Below, piece after piece: positions 52,568 through 62,854 of a stretch of 64,000 bases of DNA. This stretch comes from Burkholderia stagnalis (lineage in GTDB: Bacteria; Pseudomonadota; Gammaproteobacteria; Burkholderiales; Burkholderiaceae): positions 62,001 to 126,000 of the forward strand of contig NZ_CADESW010000023.1 in the NCBI RefSeq assembly GCF_902830275.1. The letters run 5' to 3'. How positions within the stretch are numbered: position 1 is the first letter of the stretch; every line of letters starts with the position of its first letter. The notes below the pieces were generated by a model, which was not told the DNA's origin, made no database searches, and saw only the letters and a program-made list of their open reading frames with translations. Both the position numbers and the translations under genes were made by a program.

Positions 52568-53104
52568 ATGAACTCCACGCCTCCTTCTTCCAGCCGCCGC
52601 GCGAGCCCGATGCGCTACGTCGCGGCCGTCGTCGTTGCAGCCGCGATCGCCGTGGCCGGCTTCTTCGCGTTCAGCGGCAAGTCCAGCGCGCCGGACGCGA
52701 CCTTCACGCTGCTGTCGGGCCAGAAGATCTCGACCACGGCCGACCTGAAGGGCAAGGTCTACCTCGTCAACTTCTGGGCGACGAGCTGCGCGACCTGCAT
52801 GCAGGAAATGCCGCAGATGGTCGAGACCTACAACCGCTTCAAGGGACAGGGGCTGGAATTCGTCGCGGTCGCGATGAACTACGACCCGCCGATGTACGTC
52901 GCGAACTACGCGCAGACGCGCCAGTTGCCGTTCAAGGTCGCGCTCGACGACGGCAGCGTCGCGCAGCAGTTCGGCAACGTGCAATTGACGCCGACGACCT
53001 TCGTCGTCGACAAGGACGGCAAGATCCTGAAGCGCTACGTCGGCGCGCCGCAGTTCGCGGAACTCGACCAGCTGCTGAAGCAGGCGCTCGGCAACGCCGC
53101 CTGA
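52568..53104 (+). CDS. TlpA-like membrane-anchored thioredoxin
   Basis: 178-aa protein with an N-terminal membrane helix (MRYVAAVVVAAAIAVAGFFAFSG) and a periplasmic thioredoxin fold. Active site is CATC in NFWATSCATCMQEMP, cis-Pro in VQLTPTTFVVDKDGKILKRYVG. TlpA/ResA/CcmG relatives reduce apocytochrome c or copper-chaperone disulfides, so a role in oxidase or cytochrome maturation is possible. Start ATG 52568. It ends before a large hairpin at 53168. Confidence 0.92.
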   Translation: MNSTPPSSSRRASPMRYVAAVVVAAAIAVAGFFAFSGKSSAPDATFTLLSGQKISTTADLKGKVYLVNFWATSCATCMQEMPQMVETYNRFKGQGLEFVAVAMNYDPPMYVANYAQTRQLPFKVALDDGSVAQQFGNVQLTPTTFVVDKDGKILKRYVGAPQFAELDQLLKQALGNAA

Positions 53105-53167
53105 GCATCCGCCCGATACCGGCCGACAGGCGCGCAACGCGCGCCTCGCCGCAAGCAGGGCCCCGAC

Positions 53168-53207
53168 ACGGACCGCATGACCGGACAGCACCGGTTCCGC
53201 GGTCCGT
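53168..53207. terminator. Nested hairpin between tlpA-like gene and dctD
   Basis: Outer stem ACGGACCGC/GCGGTCCGT, inner ACCGG/CCGGT, followed by TTTCGTTTC on the plus strand. Between convergent genes. Confidence 0.75.
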
Positions 53208-53225
53208 TTCGTTTCAGCGGCCCTT

Positions 53226-54581
<1,356 letters not shown>

Positions 54582-54637
54582 CGTACTTGCTTGCTCCTGA
54601 TGGGTGCCGCGGCGCTCGGCGCGCGCAACGGGCGCGC

Positions 54638-56548
54638 TCAGCGCGAGCCCGCCTGCTCGGACACGGAGTCCGGATGATGCGTGCGCGCGCGGCGCAACGT
54701 CAAGACGAACAGCGCGCCGCCGCCCGGCGCGTTGCGCGCGGTCAGCGAGCCGCCCGCGTCGCTCGCGATCGACGACGAGATCGCGAGCCCGAGGCCCAGC
54801 CCGCGCCCCATTTCCTTGGTCGTGAAGAACGGCTCGAACAGCCGCGGCAGCAGGTCGGGCGGGATGCCCGGGCCATTGTCGCGCACCCGGATCGCGAGCG
54901 TCGCGGCCGACGCGTCGATCGCGACCTCGATGCGCGGGGCCGCCGCGCGCGGCGCGGCGGATGACGCAACCGCGTCGAGCGCGTTGCCGAGCAGGTTGAT
55001 CAGCACCTGTTCGAGACGCAGGTCCTCGCAGCGCGCGACGAGTTCCGGATGGTCGTTCGCGAGATCGAGCGGCGCGGCGCGCGACGGCTCGCCGTCGCCG
55101 TCGCGCAGCGTCAGCACCAGCTCGACGCCGCGCAGCCGCTCGCCGAGCAGCGCGAGCACGCTGCGCAGCGCGCGCACGACGAGCGCCTGCTCGTTGCGCG
55201 GCCGCGCGCGGCCGACGAACAGCTTCAGCTGGTTGGTGATCTTGCCCATCCGCTCGGTGAGCGCGGCGATCGCCTCGAGGTTCTCGCGCGCGGCCGCCTG
55301 CTCGCCGCGGTCGAGCAGCACGCGCGTGTTGTCGGAGAAGCTGCGCAGCGCGGCGAGCGGCTGGTTCAGCTCGTGCGTGATGCCGGCCGCCATCTGGCCT
55401 AGCGCGGCCAGCTTGCTCGCCTGGATCAGCTCGTCGTGCGCGGCGCGCAGCTCCTGTTCGGCGCGGATCCGGTCGCCGACCTCCTTCTGCAGCTGCCCGT
55501 TCGCCTGCGACAGGTCGGCCGTGCGCTCCTCGACGCGCCGGTTCAGCTCCGCGTACGCCTGCTGCAGCAGCGCGCGGCCGCGCATCATCTCGCGCACGCG
55601 CGCGCGGCGCATGCGCCAGTAGAACGCGAGCAGCGCGATCGACACGAAGCCGAAACCGGTGACGATCGTCGCGTTGCGCGCGTCGGCGTCGACAGGCGCG
55701 ATCGGCGCGAGCGTGACGAGCTGCCAGTCGGGCTCGCCAATGCGGCGCTGCGTCGCGAGGTAGCGCGGCGCGCGGCGGCCGGGCCCGAGGCGCACGATCT
55801 GCGCATCCGCGCCGAGCGCGCGCTCGACCCGCAGCGGCAGCGGCGTGACCGGCTGCTGCGCGTACTGGCGGGTTTCGTAGATCGACGCGTCGACGGGGCC
55901 CGGCAGCGGCTTCAGCGTGTGGTACTTCCACGCCGGCACCGACGACAGGAACACGACGCCGTGCTCGTCCGCGACGACGAGCGGCTCGGACGCGTCGGCG
56001 CCCTGGAACCATTCGAGATTGAGCTTCACGACGACGACGCCGACGATCCGGCCGTCGCGCCACACCGGCTGCGAGATGTAGTAGCCGGGGTCGCGCGAGA
56101 TCGTGCCGATGCCGAAGAAGCGGCCGACGCGGCCGTTCATCGCGTCGATGAAATACGGGCGGAACCGGTATTCGATTCCGATGAAGCTGTCGGGCGCGCG
56201 CCAGTTGCTCGCGGCGACGCACAGGCCGTCCGCGCCGACGAGATAGGTGACGGTCGCGTGCGCGTGCTGGTTGAGGTCTTCGAGATAGCGGTTCGCGCGC
56301 GCCGCGTAGTCGGCGCGCTTCGGCTCGGCGAGCAGGTCCTGCACGAGCGGGTGGCTGCCGAGCAGGTACGGCAGCGACTCGTAGCGGTCGAGGGTGCTTT
56401 TCAGCGCATTGGTGGTGCGATCGACGCGCACCGCGGCATTGCGCTGCAGTTCGTCGATCCCGCGCTGCCAGGTGAAGGTCCACGTCAGCGTGCACGCCGC
56501 GACGAGCGCGACGGCGAGCGCGACGAGAACCAGCAGGCGGCGCTTCAC
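54638..56548 (-). CDS. dctB: C4-dicarboxylate sensor histidine kinase DctB
   Basis: 636-aa membrane sensor. First helix KRRLLVLVALAVALVAACTLTW, a large periplasmic double-Cache (PDC) domain (about 35-290; VTYLVGADGLCVAASNWR, FFGIGTISRDPGYYISQPV), a second helix (FGFVSIALLAFYWRMR), a coiled linker, HisKA with phospho-His in AAGITHELNQPLAALRSFSDN and a HATPase with DNGPGIPPDLLPRLFEPF and GRGLGLGLAISSSI. The family senses succinate, fumarate and malate. GTG 56548 has AGGA ten bases upstream; an ATG at 56656 (MKEQGAPP) lacks a ribosome site. Between dctA and dctD. Confidence 0.93.
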   Translation of the reverse strand: MKRRLLVLVALAVALVAACTLTWTFTWQRGIDELQRNAAVRVDRTTNALKSTLDRYESLPYLLGSHPLVQDLLAEPKRADYAARANRYLEDLNQHAHATVTYLVGADGLCVAASNWRAPDSFIGIEYRFRPYFIDAMNGRVGRFFGIGTISRDPGYYISQPVWRDGRIVGVVVVKLNLEWFQGADASEPLVVADEHGVVFLSSVPAWKYHTLKPLPGPVDASIYETRQYAQQPVTPLPLRVERALGADAQIVRLGPGRRAPRYLATQRRIGEPDWQLVTLAPIAPVDADARNATIVTGFGFVSIALLAFYWRMRRARVREMMRGRALLQQAYAELNRRVEERTADLSQANGQLQKEVGDRIRAEQELRAAHDELIQASKLAALGQMAAGITHELNQPLAALRSFSDNTRVLLDRGEQAAARENLEAIAALTERMGKITNQLKLFVGRARPRNEQALVVRALRSVLALLGERLRGVELVLTLRDGDGEPSRAAPLDLANDHPELVARCEDLRLEQVLINLLGNALDAVASSAAPRAAAPRIEVAIDASAATLAIRVRDNGPGIPPDLLPRLFEPFFTTKEMGRGLGLGLAISSSIASDAGGSLTARNAPGGGALFVLTLRRARTHHPDSVSEQAGSR

Positions 56549-56660
56549 GATGACGGCTTCCTGACGATGCGGATCGCCTATTGTGTCATAGCCGCCCGCA
56601 CCGCCGCCGCTGCCGCGCGGCGCGCCGCCCGCGGGCGGCGCCCCCTGCTCCTTCATGGCG

Positions 56661-57950
56661 TCAGACGCCGGCCGTCTCGGTCGCGGCGACTTCGCCGCCG
56701 CCCTTCAGCGCCTGGCGCAGCTTGTTGCGGTCGAGCTCCTTCTCCCACGCGGACACGACGACCGTCGCCACGCCGTTGCCGACGATGTTGGTCAGCGCGC
56801 GGCACTCGCTCATGAAGCGGTCGATGCCGAGGATCAGCACCATGCCCGACAGCGGGATGGTCGGCACGACGGCGAGCGTCGCGGCCAGCGTGATGAAGCC
56901 CGCGCCGGTCACGCCGCTTGCGCCCTTCGACGTCAGCATCGCGACCGCGAGCAGCGTGAGCTGCTGCATCCAGGTCAGTTCGATGTTGGTCGCCTGCGCG
57001 ATGAACAGCACGGCCATCGTCATGTAGATGTTGGTGCCGTCGAGGTTGAACGAGTAGCCGGTCGGCACCACGAGGCCGACCACCGAGCGCGAGCAGCCCG
57101 CCTTCTCGAGCTTTTCCATCAGCTGCGGCAGCGCGGCTTCCGACGAGCTCGTGCCGAGCACGATCAGCAGCTCTTCCTTGATGTAGCCGATGAAGCGGAT
57201 GATCGAGAAGCCGGTGAAGCGCGCGATCGCGCCGAGCACGACCAGCACGAACACGACCGAGGTCAGGTAGAACGTGCCGATCAGCTTGAGCAGCGGCACC
57301 AGCGAGCCGACGCCGTACTTGCCGATGGTGAACGCCATCGCGCCGAACGCGCCGATCGGCGCGAGCTTCGTGACGATGTGCACGATGCCGAACAGCACGC
57401 GCGTGATGCCGTCGATGAAATCCGTGACCACGCGGCCGCGCTCGCCGAGGTGCGCGAGCACGCTGCCGAACAGCAGCGCGATCAGCAGGATCTGCAGGAT
57501 CTCGCCCTGCGCGAACGCGTCGACCATCGTGTTCGGGATGATGTGCATCAGGAAGTCGACCGTCGACTGGCCGTGCGCCTTCGCCGCGTACGACGCGACT
57601 TCCTTGCCGTTCAGCGTCGCCGGATCGATGTTGAAGCCGACGCCCGGACGCAGGATGTGCGTCGCCGCGAGGCCCAGCAGCAGCGCGAAGGTCGACACGA
57701 CCTCGAAGTACAGCAGCGCCTTGCCGCCCACGCGCCCGACCTTCTTCATGTCCTCCATGCCGGCGATGCCGGTCACGACCGTACAGAAGATGATCGGCCC
57801 GATCACCATCTTGATCAGCTTGATGAAGCCGTCGCCGAGCGGTTTCATCTCGGTGGCGAGCGACGGATAGTAATGACCGAGGATCACGCCGACGATGATG
57901 GCGAAGATCACCTGCACATAAAGCACTTTGTAGAAGGGTTTCTTCTTCAC
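56661..57950 (-). CDS. dctA: C4-dicarboxylate transporter DctA
   Basis: 429-aa sodium/proton symporter of the glutamate/dicarboxylate (DAACS) family, importing succinate, fumarate and malate. Eight helices and two re-entrant loops: GTSSSEAALPQLMEKLEKAGCSRSV, LVVPTGYSFNLDGTNIYMTM and SKGASGVTGAGFITLAAT. The start is GTG 57950 (MKKKPFYKVLY) with AGGA six bases upstream; the frame opens to 57995 without another site. Preceded by a sigma54 promoter and a small leader ORF, followed by dctB. Confidence 0.96.
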   Translation of the reverse strand: MKKKPFYKVLYVQVIFAIIVGVILGHYYPSLATEMKPLGDGFIKLIKMVIGPIIFCTVVTGIAGMEDMKKVGRVGGKALLYFEVVSTFALLLGLAATHILRPGVGFNIDPATLNGKEVASYAAKAHGQSTVDFLMHIIPNTMVDAFAQGEILQILLIALLFGSVLAHLGERGRVVTDFIDGITRVLFGIVHIVTKLAPIGAFGAMAFTIGKYGVGSLVPLLKLIGTFYLTSVVFVLVVLGAIARFTGFSIIRFIGYIKEELLIVLGTSSSEAALPQLMEKLEKAGCSRSVVGLVVPTGYSFNLDGTNIYMTMAVLFIAQATNIELTWMQQLTLLAVAMLTSKGASGVTGAGFITLAATLAVVPTIPLSGMVLILGIDRFMSECRALTNIVGNGVATVVVSAWEKELDRNKLRQALKGGGEVAATETAGV

Positions 57951-58078
57951 GATGATTCCTGATGAAGGGTAGATGAGCCGATAAGGCGGCGTCACGCGCG
58001 CGGGAAGGCGACGAGGAAGGAGGCAATGCCCCCTGAGTCAAACGCCCGCGCGGCTGCCGTGCCGCAACAAGCGATGCC

Positions 58079-58114
58079 TCAAGACATCCGGGGGAGGAAG
58101 AAGGCGTTGGTCAT
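58079..58114 (-). CDS. Candidate 11-residue leader peptide upstream of dctA
   Basis: Short frame MTNAFFLPRMS followed by TGA, within the predicted 210-base dctA leader. It has a much stronger ribosome site (AAGGAG, seven bases before ATG) than dctA itself. It lies 128 bases before the dctA start. No homologue is known to me. It could be a regulatory leader peptide or upstream ORF; expression is unproven. Confidence 0.5.
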   Translation of the reverse strand: MTNAFFLPRMS

Positions 58115-58171
58115 CGGTTGTCTCCTTGCTTGCTGTAGTAGTTCGGCCGGGGGTGGCCGTGCCTTTTGTAT

Positions 58172-58187
58172 TGCAAGGTCGATGCCA
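58172..58187 (-). promoter_or_regulatory. Sigma54 promoter of dctA
   Basis: Minus-strand TGGCAT-CGACC-TTGCA matches the -24/-12 consensus with correct GG-N10-GC spacing. Predicted start near 58160 leaves a 210-base leader before dctA. Agrees with the DctD activator nearby. Confidence 0.88.
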
Positions 58188-58242
58188 GCCGCGTGAAAGC
58201 ATTCAGGCCGTTGTTTTCATTGTATTTCCCACAATGCGGCAG

Positions 58243-58275
58243 GCAAGGAAATCCGGGTTTCCGGAAATCCGGAAT
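58243..58275 (-). promoter_or_regulatory. Possible DctD upstream activating sites
   Basis: On the minus strand two direct copies of CCGGATTTCC, about 16 bp apart, centred near -95 from the sigma54 start; the palindrome TTTCCGGAAA (58258-58267) lies between. Position fits an enhancer for DctD, but no consensus was checked. Confidence 0.4.
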
Positions 58276-58303
58276 GCATCCGTCCGGCAATCCGGACGGA
58301 TGC
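58276..58303 (-). terminator. Hairpin after actP
   Basis: 12-bp perfect stem (GCATCCGTCCGG and CCGGACGGATGC), loop CAAT, 19 bp after the actP stop; no T-run. Terminator-like, though it may instead be part of the dctA upstream region. Confidence 0.6.
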
Positions 58304-58321
58304 GGCCATTCATCTGACGAT

Positions 58322-60010
58322 TCAGTGGTGCGCGGCCGGGCCGGCCAGCACGCCCGTCTGCGCGTAGAACTCCTGCCGCGCGAACGCGTCGCGCTCGCGG
58401 CGCGCGCGCTCGCCGCGGTCGGCCAGCGAGCCGACGACGATGCCCGCGAACGCGAGCGGCACCGACACGAGCGCCGGGTTGTCGAGGAACACCGGCGCGT
58501 GCGCGTGATGCAGCACGTCGACCCACACCGATTTCGACAGCACCGTGAGCGCGACCGCCGACGCGAGGCCGAGGCCGCCGCCCAGCACCGCGCCGCGCGT
58601 CGTCATTCCGCGCCAGAAGATCGACATCGCGAGCACCGGGAAATTCGCGCTCGCCGCGACCGCCGCGACGAGGCCGACCATGAACGCGACGTTCACGTGC
58701 TCGAACAGGATCGACAGCCCGATCGCGACCGCGGACAGCGCGATCGTCGCCGCGCGCGAGATGCGCATTTCCAGCCGCTCGTCCGGCTTGCCGCGCGCCC
58801 ACATCTGCGCGTACAGGTCGTGCGAGATCGTCGTCGCGCCGGCGAGCGTGAGGCCCGCGACCACCGCGAGGATCGTCGCGAACGTGACGGCCGCGATGAA
58901 GCCGTAGAACCAGTTGCCGCCGACCGCCTGCGCGAGCTTCACCGCGACCATGTTCGAGCCGCCGAGCAGGTCGCGCGTGAGGTTGAACGTGCCGTTCGCG
59001 CCGAGCTTGAAGAACTCCGGATGCTGCGCAAGCAGCACGATCGCCGAGAAGCCGATCACGAACGTCAGCAGGTAGAAATAGCCGATGAAGCCGGTCGCGT
59101 AGAGCACCGACTTGCGCGCCTCCTTCGCGTTCGGCACCGTGAAGAAGCGCATCAGGATGTGCGGGAAGCCGGCGGTGCCGAACATCAGCGCAATGCCGAG
59201 CGACAGCGCGTTGGCCGGATCGCGGATCAGCTTGCCGGGCGCCATGATGCCGAGCGCGCCCGGATGCACGGCCACCGCGCGGCGGAACATCGCGTCGATG
59301 CTGAAGCCGAATTCGCCGAGCGCGAGCCACGCGAGCAGCGTCGCGCCGCACAGCAGCAGCACGGCCTTGATCACCTGCACCCAGGTGGTCGCCGTCATCC
59401 CGCCGAAGAACACATACACCACCATCAGCACGCCGACGATCAGCTCGGCCGTGCCGTACGACAGCCCGAACAGCAGCTGGATCAGCTTGCCCGCGCCGAC
59501 CATCTGCACGACGAGGTACAGCACGACGATCGTCAGCGAGTTGGCCGACGTCAGCAGCCGGATCGGCCGCTGCGCGAAGCGGTATGCGACCACGTCGACG
59601 AACGTGAACCGGCCGAGGTTGCGCAGCGGCTCGGCGATCAGGAACATTACGAACGGCCAGCCGACGAGGAAGCCGATCGAGTAGATGAGCCCGTCGAAGC
59701 CGAACATGAACACCATGCCGGACAGGCCGAGGAACGACGCGGCCGACATGTAGTCGCCGGCGATCGCGAGGCCGTTCTGCAGGCCGGTGATGCCGCCGCC
59801 CGCCGTGTAGAAGTCGCGCGTGGAGCGCGTGCGGCGCGCGGCCCAGCGGGTGAGCGCGAGCGTCGCGAACACGAACGCGAAGAACATGCCGATCGCGACG
59901 GGGTTCAGTTCGACCTTGTCGGGCATCGGCCCGGCGACGGACACCGCGTGCGCGGCGGCGGGAACGAGCGCCGTGCAGGCGGCGCAAAGCGAGGATAACG
60001 AACGATGCAT
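58322..60010 (-). CDS. actP: Cation/acetate symporter ActP
   Basis: 562-aa sodium:solute symporter (SSS family) with signal-like first helix and about thirteen more. Segments DFYTAGGGITGLQNGLAIAGDYMSAASFLGLSG (pieces from about 63-95), GTAGFPHILMRFFTVPNAKEARKSV and AGLTLAGATTISHDLYAQMW match the ActP (YjcG) group, for acetate and other short monocarboxylates. ATG 60010. It follows a DUF485 gene by 11 bp, the usual yjcH-actP pairing. Upstream part of the frame to 60460 is rejected. Confidence 0.94.
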   Translation of the reverse strand: MHRSLSSLCAACTALVPAAAHAVSVAGPMPDKVELNPVAIGMFFAFVFATLALTRWAARRTRSTRDFYTAGGGITGLQNGLAIAGDYMSAASFLGLSGMVFMFGFDGLIYSIGFLVGWPFVMFLIAEPLRNLGRFTFVDVVAYRFAQRPIRLLTSANSLTIVVLYLVVQMVGAGKLIQLLFGLSYGTAELIVGVLMVVYVFFGGMTATTWVQVIKAVLLLCGATLLAWLALGEFGFSIDAMFRRAVAVHPGALGIMAPGKLIRDPANALSLGIALMFGTAGFPHILMRFFTVPNAKEARKSVLYATGFIGYFYLLTFVIGFSAIVLLAQHPEFFKLGANGTFNLTRDLLGGSNMVAVKLAQAVGGNWFYGFIAAVTFATILAVVAGLTLAGATTISHDLYAQMWARGKPDERLEMRISRAATIALSAVAIGLSILFEHVNVAFMVGLVAAVAASANFPVLAMSIFWRGMTTRGAVLGGGLGLASAVALTVLSKSVWVDVLHHAHAPVFLDNPALVSVPLAFAGIVVGSLADRGERARRERDAFARQEFYAQTGVLAGPAAHH

Positions 60011-60021
60011 CGCGGCCTCCG

Positions 60022-60327
60022 TCACGCACGTTCGAGGATCGCGTCGACCGCCCGGTCGAACGCACGGTTCGCGCGCAGCACGTAGCACGCGGTCAGGGCG
60101 ATCGCGACCAGGATGATCGCGACACCCGCGGCGACGCCGGCGGTGATCGTCGCGCCCCGGTACAGCGGCGCCGCGAGCACGCGCGGCGCGAGCGCGACGA
60201 GCAGGATGAAGCCGTAATACGTGGCGATCATCAGCGCCGTCAGCACGAAGCTGAAGCGGCGCCGCGCGCGCACGAGCTGCTGGTAGTCGCGGCGCGCCGT
60301 GACCGATTCGATGACGGAAAGCTCCAT
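60022..60327 (-). CDS. DUF485 membrane protein (YjcH family)
   Basis: 101-aa membrane protein with two helices (FSFVLTALMIATYYGFILLVAL and TITAGVAAGVAIILVAIALTACYVL) and a basic N-terminus containing ARRDYQQLVRARRRFS. This is the DUF485/YjcH family that is cotranscribed with acetate permeases. Its role is not established. ATG 60327 has AGGAGAC upstream; the longer frame to 60384 is less likely. Confidence 0.9.
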   Translation of the reverse strand: MELSVIESVTARRDYQQLVRARRRFSFVLTALMIATYYGFILLVALAPRVLAAPLYRGATITAGVAAGVAIILVAIALTACYVLRANRAFDRAVDAILERA

Positions 60328-60467
60328 GGTGTCTCCTTTGTCGACCGGAGTTGGCGCTTGAGCGCTTGCTCCGGTCCCATGCAATGCACGGCGTCGTCCT
60401 GCGACGGGTATCGTGTAATGGTCCGGCGCGCGATCCTGCCCGCCCGCGCCGCGGCGTCACCTTCGAT

Positions 60468-61676
60468 TCAGACCACGTGATCCGCGCGCAGCCGCGCGAC
60501 GTCGCCCGCCGACAGCCCGAGCCAGCCGCCGAGCACCTCGGCCGTATCCGCGCCGAGCCCGGGCGGCGCGCCGCGCACCGGCAGCCGCGCGCCGTCGAAG
60601 CGGTACGGCGGCGCGAGCACGTCGACGCCGCCCGCGACCGGATGCGGCTGGCGCGTGACGAGCCCCGCGCGGCGTGCGCGCTCGGACGTCAGCGCCTCGT
60701 GCAGGCCGAGCACTTCGCCGCACGGAATGCCGGCGCCGGCGAGCCCGGCCAGCAAGGTCGCGCGCGTGCGGCTCGCGAGCTCGCGGCGAATCTCGGGCAG
60801 CAGCTCGGCCCGGTTCTGCGAGCGGCCGAGGTTGGTCGAGTAACGCGGGTCGGCCGCGAGATCGGGCCGCCCGATCACGTCGCAGAAGCGCGCGAACTGC
60901 GGGTTGGTGCCGACCGTGATCACGAGCGGGCCGTCGGCCGCGTCGAACACGCCGTACGGCACGATCGACGGATGCGCGTTGCCGTAGCGCGGCGGGTCCT
61001 GCTCCATCAGTAGCGCGTCGAGCCCGTAGTACGCGGTGATCATCAGCCCGCAGTCGAACAGCGCCATCTCGATGCGCCGGCCGCGGCCCGTCGCGTGCCG
61101 CTCGTACAACGCCGCGAGGATCGCCTGCGCCGAATACATCCCGGTGAACAGGTCGACCGCCGCGACGCCGAACTTCAGCGGCGGCTGGTTTTCCTCGCCG
61201 TTCAGCGCCATCAGCCCCGCCTCGCCCTGCACGACGAGGTCGTAGCCGGGGCGGCCCGCTTCCGGGCCCGAACGGTCGTAGCCCGAAATCGCGCAATGCA
61301 CGAGGCGCGGGTTCAGTTCGGCCAGCGCGTCGTAGCCGAGGCCGAGCTTCTCCGCGCCGCCGAACTTGAAGTTGTGGATCAGCACGTCGGCCTGCGCGGC
61401 CAGCTCGCGCGCGAGACGTTGGCCTTCCGCCGTCTGCAGGTCGAGGCAGATCGACCGCTTGCTGCGGTTCACGCTGTTGAAGTAGGTCGTCTCGGTGTCG
61501 CCGATGCGCAGGCCCCAGTCGCGCGTATCGTCGCCGCGCGCCGGATGCTCGACCTTGATCACTTCCGCGCCGAAATCGGCCAGCACCATCGCGCTCCACG
61601 GCCCGGCCAGCACGCGCGAGAAATCGAGCACCTTGACGCCGGCGAGCGGCAGCGCGGGTTGCGTCGCGTTGTCCAT
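60468..61676 (-). CDS. CaiB/BaiF family CoA transferase
   Basis: 402-aa family III CoA transferase. Typical segments: GVKVLDFSRVLAGPWSAMVLADFGAEVIKVEHP near residue 13-45, NRSKRSICLDLQTAEGQ, ADVLIHNFKFGGAEKLGLGYDAL (covers the catalytic Asp region around the next block), AISGYDRSGP and GYDLVVQGEAGLM. Such enzymes move CoA between carboxylic acids. With two acyl-CoA dehydrogenases upstream it probably activates and oxidises a branched or aromatic acid; the substrate cannot be read from sequence. Start ATG 61676, 26 bp after the dehydrogenase stop. Confidence 0.92.
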   Translation of the reverse strand: MDNATQPALPLAGVKVLDFSRVLAGPWSAMVLADFGAEVIKVEHPARGDDTRDWGLRIGDTETTYFNSVNRSKRSICLDLQTAEGQRLARELAAQADVLIHNFKFGGAEKLGLGYDALAELNPRLVHCAISGYDRSGPEAGRPGYDLVVQGEAGLMALNGEENQPPLKFGVAAVDLFTGMYSAQAILAALYERHATGRGRRIEMALFDCGLMITAYYGLDALLMEQDPPRYGNAHPSIVPYGVFDAADGPLVITVGTNPQFARFCDVIGRPDLAADPRYSTNLGRSQNRAELLPEIRRELASRTRATLLAGLAGAGIPCGEVLGLHEALTSERARRAGLVTRQPHPVAGGVDVLAPPYRFDGARLPVRGAPPGLGADTAEVLGGWLGLSAGDVARLRADHVV

Positions 61677-61702
61677 CGTCGTCTCCTCCCTCTTCTGCCT
61701 GC

Positions 61703-62845
61703 TTATTGTTTCGACTGCGGTCTCGACAGCGCGATATAACGCGCGAGATGGTGGTCCTCGTCGCCGAGCTGGTGATCGATCATCACGAGGCGCTTCGCGT
61801 AGTGCGACAGCGGCAGCTCCCACGTCATGCCGATCCCGCCATGCAGCTGGATGCTCTCCTCGGCAACGAGCGTGCCGATCCGGCCGATGCTGACCTTGGC
61901 CGCGGCCAGCGCGCGCTCGCGCGCGGCACGCGGCGCATCGAGCTGCGCGGCCGCGTTGATCACCGCCGAGCGCGCCTGCTCGACTTCGAGCAGCAGGTCG
62001 GCCATCCGGTGCTGCAGCGCCTGGAAGCTGCCGATCGGCATGCCGAACTGCTTGCGGGTGCGCAGGTACTCGAGCGTGTACTCCTTCGCGACGTCCATCG
62101 CGCCGAGCGCCTCCGCCGACAGCGCGAGCAGCCCGTAGCCGAGCACGCGTTCGAGCAGCGCCGCGCCGTCGTGCGGATCGCCGAGCGCCGCGTCGGCCGG
62201 CAGCGCGACGCGCTCGAAGCGCACCTCCGCCGCACGGCCGCCGTCGATCTTCCGGTAATCGCGCAGCGACACGCCGTGCGCATCGGCCGGCACGACGAAC
62301 AGGCGGATGCCGTGCGCATCGTCGTCGTTCCCCGCGGTGCGCGCGGATACGACGAAGAACGCGGCTTGCGCGCCCTGGTCGACCACGCCCTTCGCACCGC
62401 TCAGCACCCAGCCGTCGCCGCTCTTTTCCGCACGCGTGCGCACGGTGGTCAGCTCGTAGTGCGAGCCCGGCTCGTCGTGCGCGAACGCGGCGCTCGCGCT
62501 GCCGGCGATCAGCGCGGCGAGCCGCTCGCGCTGCGCGTCGCCGCCGGCGAGCGCGAGCGCGCGGCCCGCGAGCAGCGCGCCGAGGAACGGCTCGACGACG
62601 AGCCCGCGCCCGAGGCATTCGAACACGACCGCGATGTCGAAGCCCGCGCCGCCGAAGCCGCCGTCGGCTTCGTCGAACAGCACGCCGATCGCGCCGAGTT
62701 CGGCGAAGCGTTCCCACATCGTCCGGTCGAAGCCCTGCGCCGATTGCGCGATGCGGTCGCGCACCGGGAACGCGTACTGCTCGGCGATGAAGCGGTTCAG
62801 CGTGTCCGCCAGCATCCGGCGGTCTTCGGTATGTCGAAAGTCCAT
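61703..62845 (-). CDS. Acyl-CoA dehydrogenase
   Basis: 380-aa flavoprotein of the acyl-CoA dehydrogenase family. N-terminal helical domain (MDFRHTEDRRMLADTLNRFIAEQYAF), beta domain with SGAKGVVDQGAQAAFFVV, C-terminal helices with EYLRTRKQFGMPIGSFQALQHRMADLLLEVE and IQLHGGIGMTWELPLSHYAKRLVMID. The usual catalytic Glu is not obvious at the standard position, as in many short divergent paralogues. It likely forms a heteromer with the adjacent longer dehydrogenase, as in two-gene pairs of steroid and aromatic degradation. Starts 9 bp after that gene stops. Confidence 0.92.
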   Translation of the reverse strand: MDFRHTEDRRMLADTLNRFIAEQYAFPVRDRIAQSAQGFDRTMWERFAELGAIGVLFDEADGGFGGAGFDIAVVFECLGRGLVVEPFLGALLAGRALALAGGDAQRERLAALIAGSASAAFAHDEPGSHYELTTVRTRAEKSGDGWVLSGAKGVVDQGAQAAFFVVSARTAGNDDDAHGIRLFVVPADAHGVSLRDYRKIDGGRAAEVRFERVALPADAALGDPHDGAALLERVLGYGLLALSAEALGAMDVAKEYTLEYLRTRKQFGMPIGSFQALQHRMADLLLEVEQARSAVINAAAQLDAPRAARERALAAAKVSIGRIGTLVAEESIQLHGGIGMTWELPLSHYAKRLVMIDHQLGDEDHHLARYIALSRPQSKQ

Positions 62846-62854
62846 GAGCGTTCC

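Noticed and set aside
51833..53191. 452-aa version of the lipoprotein
   Set aside because: The N-terminal part would run antisense through the tlpA-like gene and shows no signal peptide at its start.
58322..60460. 712-aa version of ActP
   Set aside because: The extra N-terminus overlaps the DUF485 gene in another frame.
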